In this document: positions 56,287 to 64,000 of the stretch, piece after piece | Numbering within the stretch: position 1 is the stretch's first letter | How the letters are laid out: the number at the start of each line of letters is the position of its first letter | From: Lodderomyces elongisporus | Taxonomy: Eukaryota; Ascomycota; Pichiomycetes; Serinales; Debaryomycetaceae | DNA: 64,000 bases | Assembly (NCBI RefSeq): GCF_030384665.1 | Contig: NC_083673.1 | Coordinates: forward strand, 2,861,501-2,925,500 | Direction: 5' to 3' | Program-made: the position numbers and the translations under genes | The notes under the pieces: model-generated | Seen by the model: only the letters and a program-made list of their open reading frames with translations | What the model was told of the DNA's origin: nothing | Databases searched by the model: none

Positions 56287-57384
56287 CTAATCAATCTCTA
56301 TCACATCAGGGCTTCTTTCGTGGTTCTTTAGCGCGGGATAAGTTGTGTTCTTGTCCTTTCTCTTTTTACTTTGTCTTAAAGATTGACCAGTACCACCAAA
56401 TGCTTTTGCTTGCTTTTGCTTCTCATTCACATCTTCGTCCAACTCTTCTTGCGTGGGAAGCACTACCGGAAAACCAAAGAACAATTGGTTATCAGGGAGT
56501 GTTAAAGGCACGGGTGGAGCATCGGGGTCTAGATCTTCTACTTTATATGCCTTTGACGATGATGCCGGTGTTTCGATTTTTTTCCCCGAGAGCTTTTGTC
56601 CTAAACCTCCATACTTGGAGCTTCCATTCGATGCATCACTAACTATTTGAGCATAGTTTATCGATTTTGCCATTGTAGCAGCCCCTGCTCCTCGATTGAC
56701 ACTGCTTGGATTGATAGGCTTTTGGTCCATTGGCGTGACACTCTTTGGTTTGTATTCGGGCTCAACATACCCCACTGGTGGAGCAAAATCAGTCTCCAAA
56801 TCAGTTTCTACTACACATATACCATGTCCACTGCTTTCAGGCTTCACTTCCAACACCTTGATACCATACACACTGTCATTATAGTTGATTTCAATCACGT
56901 CATTCACAGTCAAGGTCGAGAATTTTCGCAATACATTCTCCAAAACTGCTTTTGGGTCACTTATATCGAGAAAGTCAACGCTCTGCGGTTCGATTTTGAC
57001 AAATTTACCCAACTCCAAATCACAATTATTGATCTTGACCAAACTACCCGGTTGTAACTGTAGGGTATTCATCATCCATTGTGGAATATAGCATCTTCCT
57101 TCCTCAGCAATAAATTCAAGCACACCACTATGAGTTGTGATATCTTGCTGTTCATTCTTCAATTCGAAAAGTATTGGATACCTGATATGTAGCATAGTCA
57201 ATTTTTGTAATGCAGAAGGTGGAAGGAATATTTTGCCTCCGTAATTGGCATCGTCTTTACGAATCATATCTGGCATCATCGATACGGGATAACATCGAAA
57301 ATATTCTTCAAATTTGTTGTTCATGGGCATTCCAAAGCCAGGAACGCCACCACCAAACATAGAAGAACCAAAACTTGAAAACAT
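56287..57384 (-). CDS. UFD1: Ufd1, ubiquitin-recognition subunit of the Cdc48-Npl4-Ufd1 complex
   Basis: Substrate-recruiting cofactor of the Cdc48/p97 segregase in ER-associated and ubiquitin-fusion degradation. The 365 residues start with a Gly/Phe/Met-rich leader and then the UT3 domain: FEEYFRCYPVSMM, GGKIFLPPSALQKLTMLHI, YPILFELKN, SGVLEFIAEEGRCYIPQWMM, with the double-psi barrel extending to about residue 200. Two SHP-type Cdc48-binding boxes are visible: YGGLGQKL at 258-265 and FGGTGQSL at 329-336. The spacing and Phe/Tyr-Gly-Gly-x-Gly-x-x-Leu pattern fit. The tail is basic, ending in an acidic cluster. Start and length are normal. Confidence 0.96.
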   Translation of the reverse strand: MFSSFGSSMFGGGVPGFGMPMNNKFEEYFRCYPVSMMPDMIRKDDANYGGKIFLPPSALQKLTMLHIRYPILFELKNEQQDITTHSGVLEFIAEEGRCYIPQWMMNTLQLQPGSLVKINNCDLELGKFVKIEPQSVDFLDISDPKAVLENVLRKFSTLTVNDVIEINYNDSVYGIKVLEVKPESSGHGICVVETDLETDFAPPVGYVEPEYKPKSVTPMDQKPINPSSVNRGAGAATMAKSINYAQIVSDASNGSSKYGGLGQKLSGKKIETPASSSKAYKVEDLDPDAPPVPLTLPDNQLFFGFPVVLPTQEELDEDVNEKQKQAKAFGGTGQSLRQSKKRKDKNTTYPALKNHERSPDVIEID

Positions 57385-58067
57385 TTGAGGGATTCAATCA
57401 AAAAAAAAAGACAACAACAAATGGGAATAAAAAAAAGTAGGATGTAAAGTAAAATAAAGCAAACTAATGAAAAGTAAATTGAAGTGGATTAAGCTGGTAA
57501 ATAGGTGAATGCAAAGGATGGAAAAAGAAGTTTGAGAAATATGGTTCGTAGAATGAGGTCTGAATAATGATTTTCTGTATTTAATCGATTGCAGCTGTCG
57601 TGGAACTCAATGTTTCGCCATTAGCGCAATTGTGTGCACTAAGTATTACCGCACTTTTTCCACTTGCCTATTTATTTATTTATTTATTTATTTATTTACT
57701 CGCCTTTTCCTTACCCCCCTCCTTCCCCCTTGTTCCATCTCTTTTATTCCCACATTTTCCGACCGACAAGAGCTCGCTACCAGCTGGTGAATATCAATTA
57801 CAACCCCATTCCGCTTTTCCTCCCCTCCCCCGTCCCCCGTCCCTCACGCCGTAGCCCTTCTAATCTATCAATCCATCGATACACTCAGATATAATTAATC
57901 ATATTCAGATACATCTAAATATCCACTAATATATTTAAAGATTGTTAAAAAATGCATTTACATTTACATTCACAGTTACAAGTGCTAAAAACTAGTGCTA
58001 AAAACTAGTGCTAAAAACTAGTGAAAAAACATGAATCAACGTATTATTCTTCCCTAAAGATATAGCT
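57385..58067. other. Intergenic region
   Basis: About 680 bases: UFD1 promoter and the 3' end of the karyopherin gene. It holds a TTTA repeat (about 57668-57698), a C-rich patch (about 57820-57845) and a 13-base tandem repeat at 57981-58019. A frame at 57600-57854 starts at a non-ATG codon. No gene seen. Confidence 0.55.
57981..58023. repeat. Three tandem 13-base units
   Basis: AGTGCTAAAAACT is repeated three times exactly, followed by a partial AGTG, 45 bases downstream of the karyopherin stop codon in transcript terms (3' region). Confidence 0.9.
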
Positions 58068-61000
58068 TTACTTTGTATGTTGAGTAACTTTTACTAAACT
58101 CTCGACGAGTTCCTTTCTGTTGTCGTCCAAATCACTGAATAACACTTGGTACCTTTCAGTATCATTTTGTTGCACCGAGAGAAAGAAATTAACAAACTCT
58201 TCAAATGCATTTACTTTATCAATTGGAGTTTGTTTCAATGCCTCCATTTCTGCCTCATCCATCTCATATTCATCTTCCAAATCAGCAATCTCTTCGTATT
58301 CCAGCTTGCCTTCCAATTCATTCTTGATTTGATCCTTTTGACTCGTTTCACTCAAAAGAATGGCGTTCTTTGTTTGAATGGCATTAGGCAAAGCAGCAAC
58401 ATTGCCCAACAACAAGTCCACAGTTTCGCCGATGAGGTCTTCTGGAATTTGCTTTATGGCATCACTCTTGGCAATGGCCATGGCACACAACATTTGCAAT
58501 TTACATCCATAAACACTTTGGAAATCGTCAGAGTGCGCAATCCACAACCTGTAAAACTCAATCAAAAAACCCCTTGAATTAATAAACTGAACTGTATTGA
58601 TTGGGTCAACATAAATAGACGCAAACAATACTTTGAGCAAGGATAAACGATGAAGCATGTGGCCATCAAATGCATCTTGCGCATCCAAGTTATTATAAAT
58701 GTCAAAAATCTCGGTTAATAAAGTTGGCAAAAACGGAGCCATTCTACTCCCCATGGCCAAGATGGTCAACTCCACATCTTCAAAAGCATAGTGTGCAAAA
58801 ATAGGGTCCGTTTCTTCTTGTTTGAGAGTGTTGAAACAAATAGTCAAGAATGATTGGAAATATGGAACGTCTACTGTCATCTGAGGGCTTGTAAAACCTT
58901 TATTGATGATTGCAGCAAAAAGTGGTTGCAACTGGTCGAAATACTCGTATGCATAAGTGTCAAAAGATTCAATCACCACTTGGAAAATGGACCACATTGT
59001 TTGTGAAACTTCATCGCTCGACTCTAATAAAGACTCTAGAATCTCTACAGCATCAGTCAAAAATATAATCATGGCGTTCTCAAAAATGAACACCACCAAC
59101 TCTTTCAAAACATGCTCGAGTCTTGTAGCAACTTCTTTGGCATTAGTCATAGATATGATGAGTGTAACCAATGTATTGAGCAACCCGCCGGCTTGGTACT
59201 CTTTGTCTTCGTCAACACGACCTGAACTCTGCTGTTCTAAAATCTCATTTCCCAAACGCAAAAATTGTTCAACCAATTTCGCGCCTAGCTCAACAGCATA
59301 TGGCTCTAAGTTGCTTGCAAATTTTTCCACAAAAGTGTCCATGACATTTGTAAGAATATCGCTTTCATATTTTTTGGACTTTTCCAACAAATTTTCCATC
59401 AATTGTGGCGCTTGAGGTGCAACTTGTTCGGCAACAGCATCTTGGTTTACCAATGTTGCTAAAGCATCAGCTGCTGTGAGCTGAATTGGAAACTGTGATT
59501 CATCCTGAAAACATCTAATGATGCTTTGGAATAGATTGCTCAAGACATTGACATCCAGGTATTGGTGTGTATGGAACATTGCTACAGTGTCGCAAGCACG
59601 TGCGGTTAGCCATGGAGTCTTAATTGAGTGTTCATGCAAAAGCTCCGGCGCAACAAACATTTCCAACACTTTGTCAACCTGTCCAACGCATGGCGACGAT
59701 GCATCATCTAACTTGTAAGAGATTGTGGATAAAATTCTCAAGGCACCTTCTGTCTTCAAAGCAGTCTCCAAATTTCCGCGGTTCTGGGTTCTCTCGCTAA
59801 ATGTTTCATTTATGACACCAAACAAAAGACCAATGCTCTCACCAAACTTCTTGTTGGCCAATCTATTGACAAAATTGATGGAAGCCACATCTCCCGTCTT
59901 TTGTTCTCTATTGACATCAAAGAATCTTCTGATGTACTCCAATGAGTCATCCTCATACAATTCAATTGTCTCTTCTGTGGCTTGCAAAGAGGGAAGAACT
60001 AAATGTTTTACTATTGCGTCAAGTTTTTCTTGAACTAATGGCCAGCATGGAGTTTCAATCACTTGTTCCAAGAAAGATATCATATAGAACAAGGATATTG
60101 GACTTAACCATACTTTTCTCGAAGCCCAATCTTCAATAATTTTCCAATACGAGCTCAAGATCTGAGGTACAAAGTTCGATAAAAATGCAGAAATAAATGC
60201 AGGATCACCCTTAGCTGACAAAACACCACCACCGTGTCTATTGATGAGCCTATTCATGTTGGCAAAACACCATTTGACAGTTTTGACCCTGGGGTGAAGT
60301 ACACGTTGCTCTATCATATCTTCCTCCAATACTTCTTTTGGCAAAGGCTTATTGATGATCATTATCTGGATTTGACACCAAAGACCCAATTTGTTCGCGT
60401 CTTGAAAATAGGATGGTAGTGACGAATACGTAGCGTTTTTGAATGATTTGATGATGAGGTAAAGCATTTCATCGCTTATTATGTTACTACTCTCACTTTC
60501 CACAATGGTATTAGCCAAAGCCTCAACGGCTGGAAACAACTGCTGCGTTATATCTTCCATCATTGGATTAACAAAGTTCTTAGATTCAACTCCAGACCAT
60601 CTATAGCTCTTGACTAATTCATAAAGGCAGATTAACCCCACGTAGATCTGATCCTTATCTTGGGATGCTAACATTTTGGATATAAGTGGGATAATATCAT
60701 CCCATTTGTCAAAGCTTAGTATGCTATTCAATGCTGTTGCTAATGAAAATTTGATTTGGTGGACTTGGTATGTCTTGACCAAAGTATCAATCACTTTCTC
60801 CTTTATGACAGACTTTTCATTCTCTTGAATGAAAAAAGATGTAGGTTGCTTCGAGTGCTCGGAGATAATCCAGTAGTTGTTGATTCTGTTTTTGAAAAAA
60901 ATCGCTGCGGAAATTTTCACACCCTGGTCGGTCCCCAGTTCAGTGATGAGGTCTAATAAATAACTAGTAAAACCAGGTTGTTGTTCATAAACATGTAAGC

Positions 61001-61079
61001 TCTGCTCGCTTGTTTTTCTCACTTGTGTATTTGAGTCAAGGGTGCCTTTCAAGGCATTCAACAAAGAGTCCTTATCCAT
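58068..61079 (-). CDS. Importin-beta family karyopherin of the importin-7/8 type (Sxm1/Nmd5)
   Basis: Nuclear import receptor. 1003 residues of helical HEAT repeats. The N-terminus has the importin-beta N-terminal pattern (about 20-100): VRKTSEQSLHVYEQQPGF, VKISAAIFFKNRINNYW, EKSVIKEKVIDTLV. QIYVGLICLYELVKSYRW follows near 142. WLSPISLFYMISFLEQVIETPCWPL and ETIELYEDDSLEYIRRFFD (about 335-405) match the conserved mid-region of importin-7/8. An acidic loop near the C-terminus (EIADLEDEYEMDEAEMEAL, about 935-955) is also characteristic. S. cerevisiae has two members, Sxm1 (ribosomal protein and Lhp1 cargo) and Nmd5 (TFIIS, Hog1); I cannot decide which one this is. Confidence 0.88.
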   Translation of the reverse strand: MDKDSLLNALKGTLDSNTQVRKTSEQSLHVYEQQPGFTSYLLDLITELGTDQGVKISAAIFFKNRINNYWIISEHSKQPTSFFIQENEKSVIKEKVIDTLVKTYQVHQIKFSLATALNSILSFDKWDDIIPLISKMLASQDKDQIYVGLICLYELVKSYRWSGVESKNFVNPMMEDITQQLFPAVEALANTIVESESSNIISDEMLYLIIKSFKNATYSSLPSYFQDANKLGLWCQIQIMIINKPLPKEVLEEDMIEQRVLHPRVKTVKWCFANMNRLINRHGGGVLSAKGDPAFISAFLSNFVPQILSSYWKIIEDWASRKVWLSPISLFYMISFLEQVIETPCWPLVQEKLDAIVKHLVLPSLQATEETIELYEDDSLEYIRRFFDVNREQKTGDVASINFVNRLANKKFGESIGLLFGVINETFSERTQNRGNLETALKTEGALRILSTISYKLDDASSPCVGQVDKVLEMFVAPELLHEHSIKTPWLTARACDTVAMFHTHQYLDVNVLSNLFQSIIRCFQDESQFPIQLTAADALATLVNQDAVAEQVAPQAPQLMENLLEKSKKYESDILTNVMDTFVEKFASNLEPYAVELGAKLVEQFLRLGNEILEQQSSGRVDEDKEYQAGGLLNTLVTLIISMTNAKEVATRLEHVLKELVVFIFENAMIIFLTDAVEILESLLESSDEVSQTMWSIFQVVIESFDTYAYEYFDQLQPLFAAIINKGFTSPQMTVDVPYFQSFLTICFNTLKQEETDPIFAHYAFEDVELTILAMGSRMAPFLPTLLTEIFDIYNNLDAQDAFDGHMLHRLSLLKVLFASIYVDPINTVQFINSRGFLIEFYRLWIAHSDDFQSVYGCKLQMLCAMAIAKSDAIKQIPEDLIGETVDLLLGNVAALPNAIQTKNAILLSETSQKDQIKNELEGKLEYEEIADLEDEYEMDEAEMEALKQTPIDKVNAFEEFVNFFLSVQQNDTERYQVLFSDLDDNRKELVESLVKVTQHTK

Positions 61080-61687
61080 TGTCGTCTGCTAAAACTTTGC
61101 AAATAGAAAACCGATATGATAGGATATGTGAAACTTTAATAAATAACGAGTTTTCGTTTCTTCTTTCTCTTTTTCGTAATACAAGTATATATATATATAT
61201 ATATATGTATCTTTATGTAAATATTTTTTTTAAATTGATGAATATCTTGATCAAATGCTTATAACAATCAAGCTTTACTAGGTGATTGTTTGCTTTGAAA
61301 AGAATTTTTTTTTTCTTTTTTTGGCCTTCGATTTTGGCTTGCAAAATCAAATCAATTATCCGAAAGTTGAGTTAAAGAATAGATTCGTCTTTCTATCGTT
61401 CTTGCCAAAAAGTGGGAAAAGATAGAGAAGATCAAGATGTTTGTTTGTTTGTTTGTGATACAACTACTGAGTTCTATGAAAAATTTCATATGGTCAATTG
61501 TACACGACACTCATCTAATTCTCACTTTGAAGGATATAACAACTTTCTCATTCTTTTAGTTGTTATGCTCTAACCACAAATTACTTTTAATCTTTTAATT
61601 ATCACAAGGAACAGTATTAGAAATTTGTTTATATCAAATTGTACACTCAAGCAGATAGAATACATTGGCAATAAGCTTTGATCTGTA
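61080..61687. other. Divergent intergenic region karyopherin/RRP7
   Basis: About 610 bases with a TA run (about 61186-61206), a TTTG repeat (about 61440-61456) and an RRPE-like site (listed). No gene seen. Confidence 0.55.
61477..61486 (+). promoter_or_regulatory. RRPE-like element upstream of RRP7
   Basis: TGAAAAATTT, the consensus ribosomal-RNA-processing element, about 202 bases before the RRP7 ATG. It fits the function of the gene; A/T-rich matches are frequent, so confidence is moderate. Confidence 0.45.
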
Positions 61688-62608
61688 ATGGGTAAATTCG
61701 AGATTAAGGGATTCAGTATTCTCCCTGTTAAATTACCAGACAGCAAATCCACGCAATACATATTTTTCAAGAAACATGATGCCAAGAATGATCCTTTGAA
61801 TACTAATGAGAGGTCTCTTTTTCTTTCCAACTTGCCTATATCGTGTGACTTTACAACAATCAAAAAGTTTTTTCAAGAAGTGGCCTTAGGCTCAACTGTG
61901 GAAAGTTTCACGACTTCGAGCCTCACAAACTGCTCCGAGGATGTTTGGATAAATCTTACCAAGCTTACTTCTGACCTCCCCTTAAGCACTGTTGATGAGA
62001 CAGCGACCAAGCTACCCAAGAACTCAGCGATTGTCACGTTTGTAGACAAGGCATCTTTACAACTTGCATACACAGCACTAAAAAAACTTTCCTCCTCGTC
62101 CTCGTCTTCGTCCTCGTCCTCATCAGCTGCAGCAACGACTACTACTACAACAACAACAACCACATCGAAACAATCTGAAATTAAACAGTGGCCAATCAAG
62201 CCTATGGGATCTGCCTACTACTTACATGCATACGAACTGCAGGTGCTCGATAAGGAAACGTTATCGGAGCAAGTTGCAAAAGCATTGCAAGATTTTGACA
62301 GAGCTGAGAAGGAGAGCATTGAAGAGTTACAACAACAGGCCAATATGGTTGACGAAGATGGGTTCACGTTAGTTGTTGGGTCTCATAGAAAGACAAAAGC
62401 CGGAATTTTGGGAAAACAGAAGTTGGCCAATACAGTAGAGAGTGAAAAGGCAAAGAATTCTTTGAAAAAGAAGGAGAAACAAGATTTCTATAGATTCCAG
62501 TTAAGAGAAAAGAAGAAGGAGGAAATGAATGATTTGTTGAGCAAGTTTAAAGCTGATCAAGAGAAAGTGAGGTTAATGAGAGAAAAGAAGCGTTTCCGAC
62601 CGTATTAG
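61688..62608 (+). CDS. RRP7: rRNA-processing protein Rrp7
   Basis: Component of the UTP-C/CURI complex of the 90S pre-ribosome, needed for 40S subunit production. The 306 residues begin GKFEIKGFSILPVKLP and TNERSLFLSNLPISCDFTTIK, the degenerate RRM of Rrp7. The middle has a Ser then Thr run (about 134-158) from TCC/TCG and ACT/ACA repeats, an insertion within the RRM region. The C-terminal Rrp7 domain is clear: VDEDGFTLVVGSHRKTK, then a basic coiled coil with KQDFYRFQLREKKKEEM and LLSKFKADQEKVRLMRE. The protein ends KKRFRPY, as in the family. Confidence 0.93.
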   Translation: MGKFEIKGFSILPVKLPDSKSTQYIFFKKHDAKNDPLNTNERSLFLSNLPISCDFTTIKKFFQEVALGSTVESFTTSSLTNCSEDVWINLTKLTSDLPLSTVDETATKLPKNSAIVTFVDKASLQLAYTALKKLSSSSSSSSSSSSAAATTTTTTTTTTSKQSEIKQWPIKPMGSAYYLHAYELQVLDKETLSEQVAKALQDFDRAEKESIEELQQQANMVDEDGFTLVVGSHRKTKAGILGKQKLANTVESEKAKNSLKKKEKQDFYRFQLREKKKEEMNDLLSKFKADQEKVRLMREKKRFRPY

Positions 62609-63234
62609 AGAACAGGAAATATGTTTTGCAGCGTTTTCCTTTTAATAAAGACCTTCCACCTTTTTTTTTCTACATACATACATACATACAGATATATATA
62701 TATATGTAAAAACTTGTAGTTCTCCCCCCATTATTTCATTCATCCCTTTTCCTTCTTCTTTTTCTGTATGTAAAGAAGATGTAGATATAAATAGTTTTGC
62801 AAATTCATTTTGATTCAACTGATGAGTTACATCAGAATTTGCATTATAATTAAACACATGCAACTGTAAACTTCCATCTTTTACTTTCATCCGTTTTTTA
62901 ACACCATAATTATGGTAAAAGATTAACTTCTTGTGTTTCGTTTTTTATTATTGTTTAATTTTACTAACAAAAAAAAAAACAAAAGTGTTTGTAAGAGTAA
63001 GCATGTACCATAATTTTGCATCAATTACGTAATGAATCGAATTCCGTAGCGAAATGTACGGTACGAGATCTGTTCTTGAAAATACCAAAACCAAAACCAA
63101 AACCAAAACCAAAAAAAAAAAAAGAATAGCAATAGACTCGATTCTTTTCTTCTCTTTTTTTTTTTTTCATCAAGTACTCAAAATTTCATCTACGCAAACA
63201 ACACATTGAAGACTTCAAGTAGATACTTTTATCC
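62609..63234. other. Intergenic region, ABZ2 promoter
   Basis: About 625 bases with CATA and TA repeats (about 62672-62705) and an AACCAA/CCAAAA tract (about 63087-63112). An 82-codon frame on the minus strand (62642-62890) is AT-derived with no recognisable domain. Confidence 0.5.
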
Positions 63235-64000
63235 ATGTCTCTCAATACATATGATACATTGTTGCAAATACACAAGGGGTATTTCGATAAGCTGAGGCCA
63301 GATGCGGGCGATAGCCAACAACAGCGGAACTCTTCTTCGTTTTCCTCTCAATTTGAACTTTTGGAAACAATCAGATATGATCCACAACTTTCCACAACAG
63401 AGCCGAAAGGATTTAAAGAGATAGCTAAACAAAATTTTCTATTTTTGTCAGAACATGCTAATCGATTAAAATTCACCATGAGGTTTTTCCATCGCAACAT
63501 CATGCAAAGTGGAACTCAATTGGACTTTGAAATCACCGATGACTATCTATTCCGGGAAATAGTTGAAAACATGGAGAGATTGAATAAAGAAGTTGATGTA
63601 CCTTACAAGATTCGCGCATTATTTCAATTGGATGGCACGGCAAAGTTTGAGTTTCATAATACAGCTAAATTGTCGAGCTTGCAAAGCCTATTACACATAA
63701 AATATGAGGCGATATCTGAGGATATCCACGAAGCCGCATCTGGAAACGAGCTCCTTATGAGCTCAAACGAACAATTTGACTATGCAATTGATAATGTGTG
63801 GGACGTCTATGTAAATAATTCACCGACACATATCTCGCCATTTACATCTTTTAAAACCACGAAAAGAGATGAGTATACAAAAGCTAGGGCGAATTTGCCA
63901 GGCAAAAACCCAGGTCACGAAGAAGTTCTATTGTATAATCAACAGAGTCAACTTATGGAAGGATCAATCACGAATGTAGCAGTTAAAAGACCGAGTGATG
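63235..64000 (+). CDS. ABZ2: Aminodeoxychorismate lyase Abz2, N-terminal part cut by the window edge
   Basis: PLP enzyme of the fold-type IV aminotransferase family that converts 4-amino-4-deoxychorismate to p-aminobenzoate and pyruvate in folate synthesis. The ATG at 63235 opens 255 codons reaching the window end without a stop. Landmarks shared with S. cerevisiae Abz2 are FELLETIRYDPQLS (about 41-54), FTSFKTTKRDEYTKAR (about 203-218), and LLYNQQSQLMEGSITNVAV, with Glu242 in the conserved EGSITN segment that binds the cofactor phosphate region. About 120 residues should follow beyond the window. Confidence 0.92.
   Translation, partial: MSLNTYDTLLQIHKGYFDKLRPDAGDSQQQRNSSSFSSQFELLETIRYDPQLSTTEPKGFKEIAKQNFLFLSEHANRLKFTMRFFHRNIMQSGTQLDFEITDDYLFREIVENMERLNKEVDVPYKIRALFQLDGTAKFEFHNTAKLSSLQSLLHIKYEAISEDIHEAASGNELLMSSNEQFDYAIDNVWDVYVNNSPTHISPFTSFKTTKRDEYTKARANLPGKNPGHEEVLLYNQQSQLMEGSITNVAVKRPSD

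Overview
This is yeast nuclear DNA. It is AT-rich, almost intron-free and tightly packed with eukaryotic housekeeping genes on both strands, including TBP, NC2-beta, Bub2, Amn1, Ufd1, Lhs1, Sgt2, Hpt1, Mud2, Yos1, Cmc4, Rrp7, Cgr1, Apn2 and Abz2. Spacers are full of A/T homopolymers and microsatellites, and many proteins carry runs of Gln, Asn, Ser or Glu. Two conserved proteins, NC2-beta and Bub2, have CTG codons where relatives carry small or polar residues. This fits the CUG-Ser clade of Saccharomycotina. The protein-level low complexity recalls Lodderomyces elongisporus and the Candida parapsilosis group, but that placement is inference.

Layout. Positions 1-224 hold the N-terminus of a gene running off the left edge (minus), followed by 2.5 kb without a clear gene. 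From 2.7 to 8.5 kb lie APN2 (+), TBP, CGR1 and a Pex30-type dysferlin-domain protein (all minus). From 10.3 to 18.3 kb lie a large acidic heat-shock protein with a split alpha-crystallin domain (+), an unrecognised Asn-rich protein (+), a CCDC90/Fmp32-type mitochondrial protein (+), CMC4 (+) and a spliced coiled-coil, probably mitochondrial protein (minus). A Rod1/Rog3-type alpha-arrestin (minus) and AMN1 (+) are separated by a 3.5 kb spacer. From 26.9 to 35.7 kb, three APC-family permease paralogues and one CxxC protein all lie on the minus strand. The permeases show a patchwork of shared tracts typical of gene conversion. From 37.2 to 49.9 kb come VRL1, SGT2, an Eat1/Imo32-type hydrolase and NCB2 (all +), YOS1 (minus), BUB2 (+) and MUD2 (minus). 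From 50.4 kb to the right edge come LHS1 (minus), HPT1 (+), UFD1 and an importin-7/8-type karyopherin (both minus), RRP7 (+) and the N-terminal two thirds of ABZ2 (+).

There is no operon logic, as expected for yeast. Functional themes do recur: proteostasis (the sHSP, SGT2, LHS1, UFD1, with heat-shock elements upstream of the first two), ribosome biogenesis (CGR1, RRP7, with PAC/RRPE-like sites), control of TBP (TBP and NC2-beta), and control of the Tem1 mitotic-exit switch (AMN1 and BUB2).

The most notable items are the sHSP whose crystallin domain is interrupted by about 100 acidic residues, LHS1 with a shortened nucleotide-binding domain, the permease mosaic with a promoter block conserved between two copies, a tRNA-Gly(CCC)-like relic, and a possible decayed gene near 53.6-54.3 kb. 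Identifications rest on recognising families from the translations. No database search was possible.
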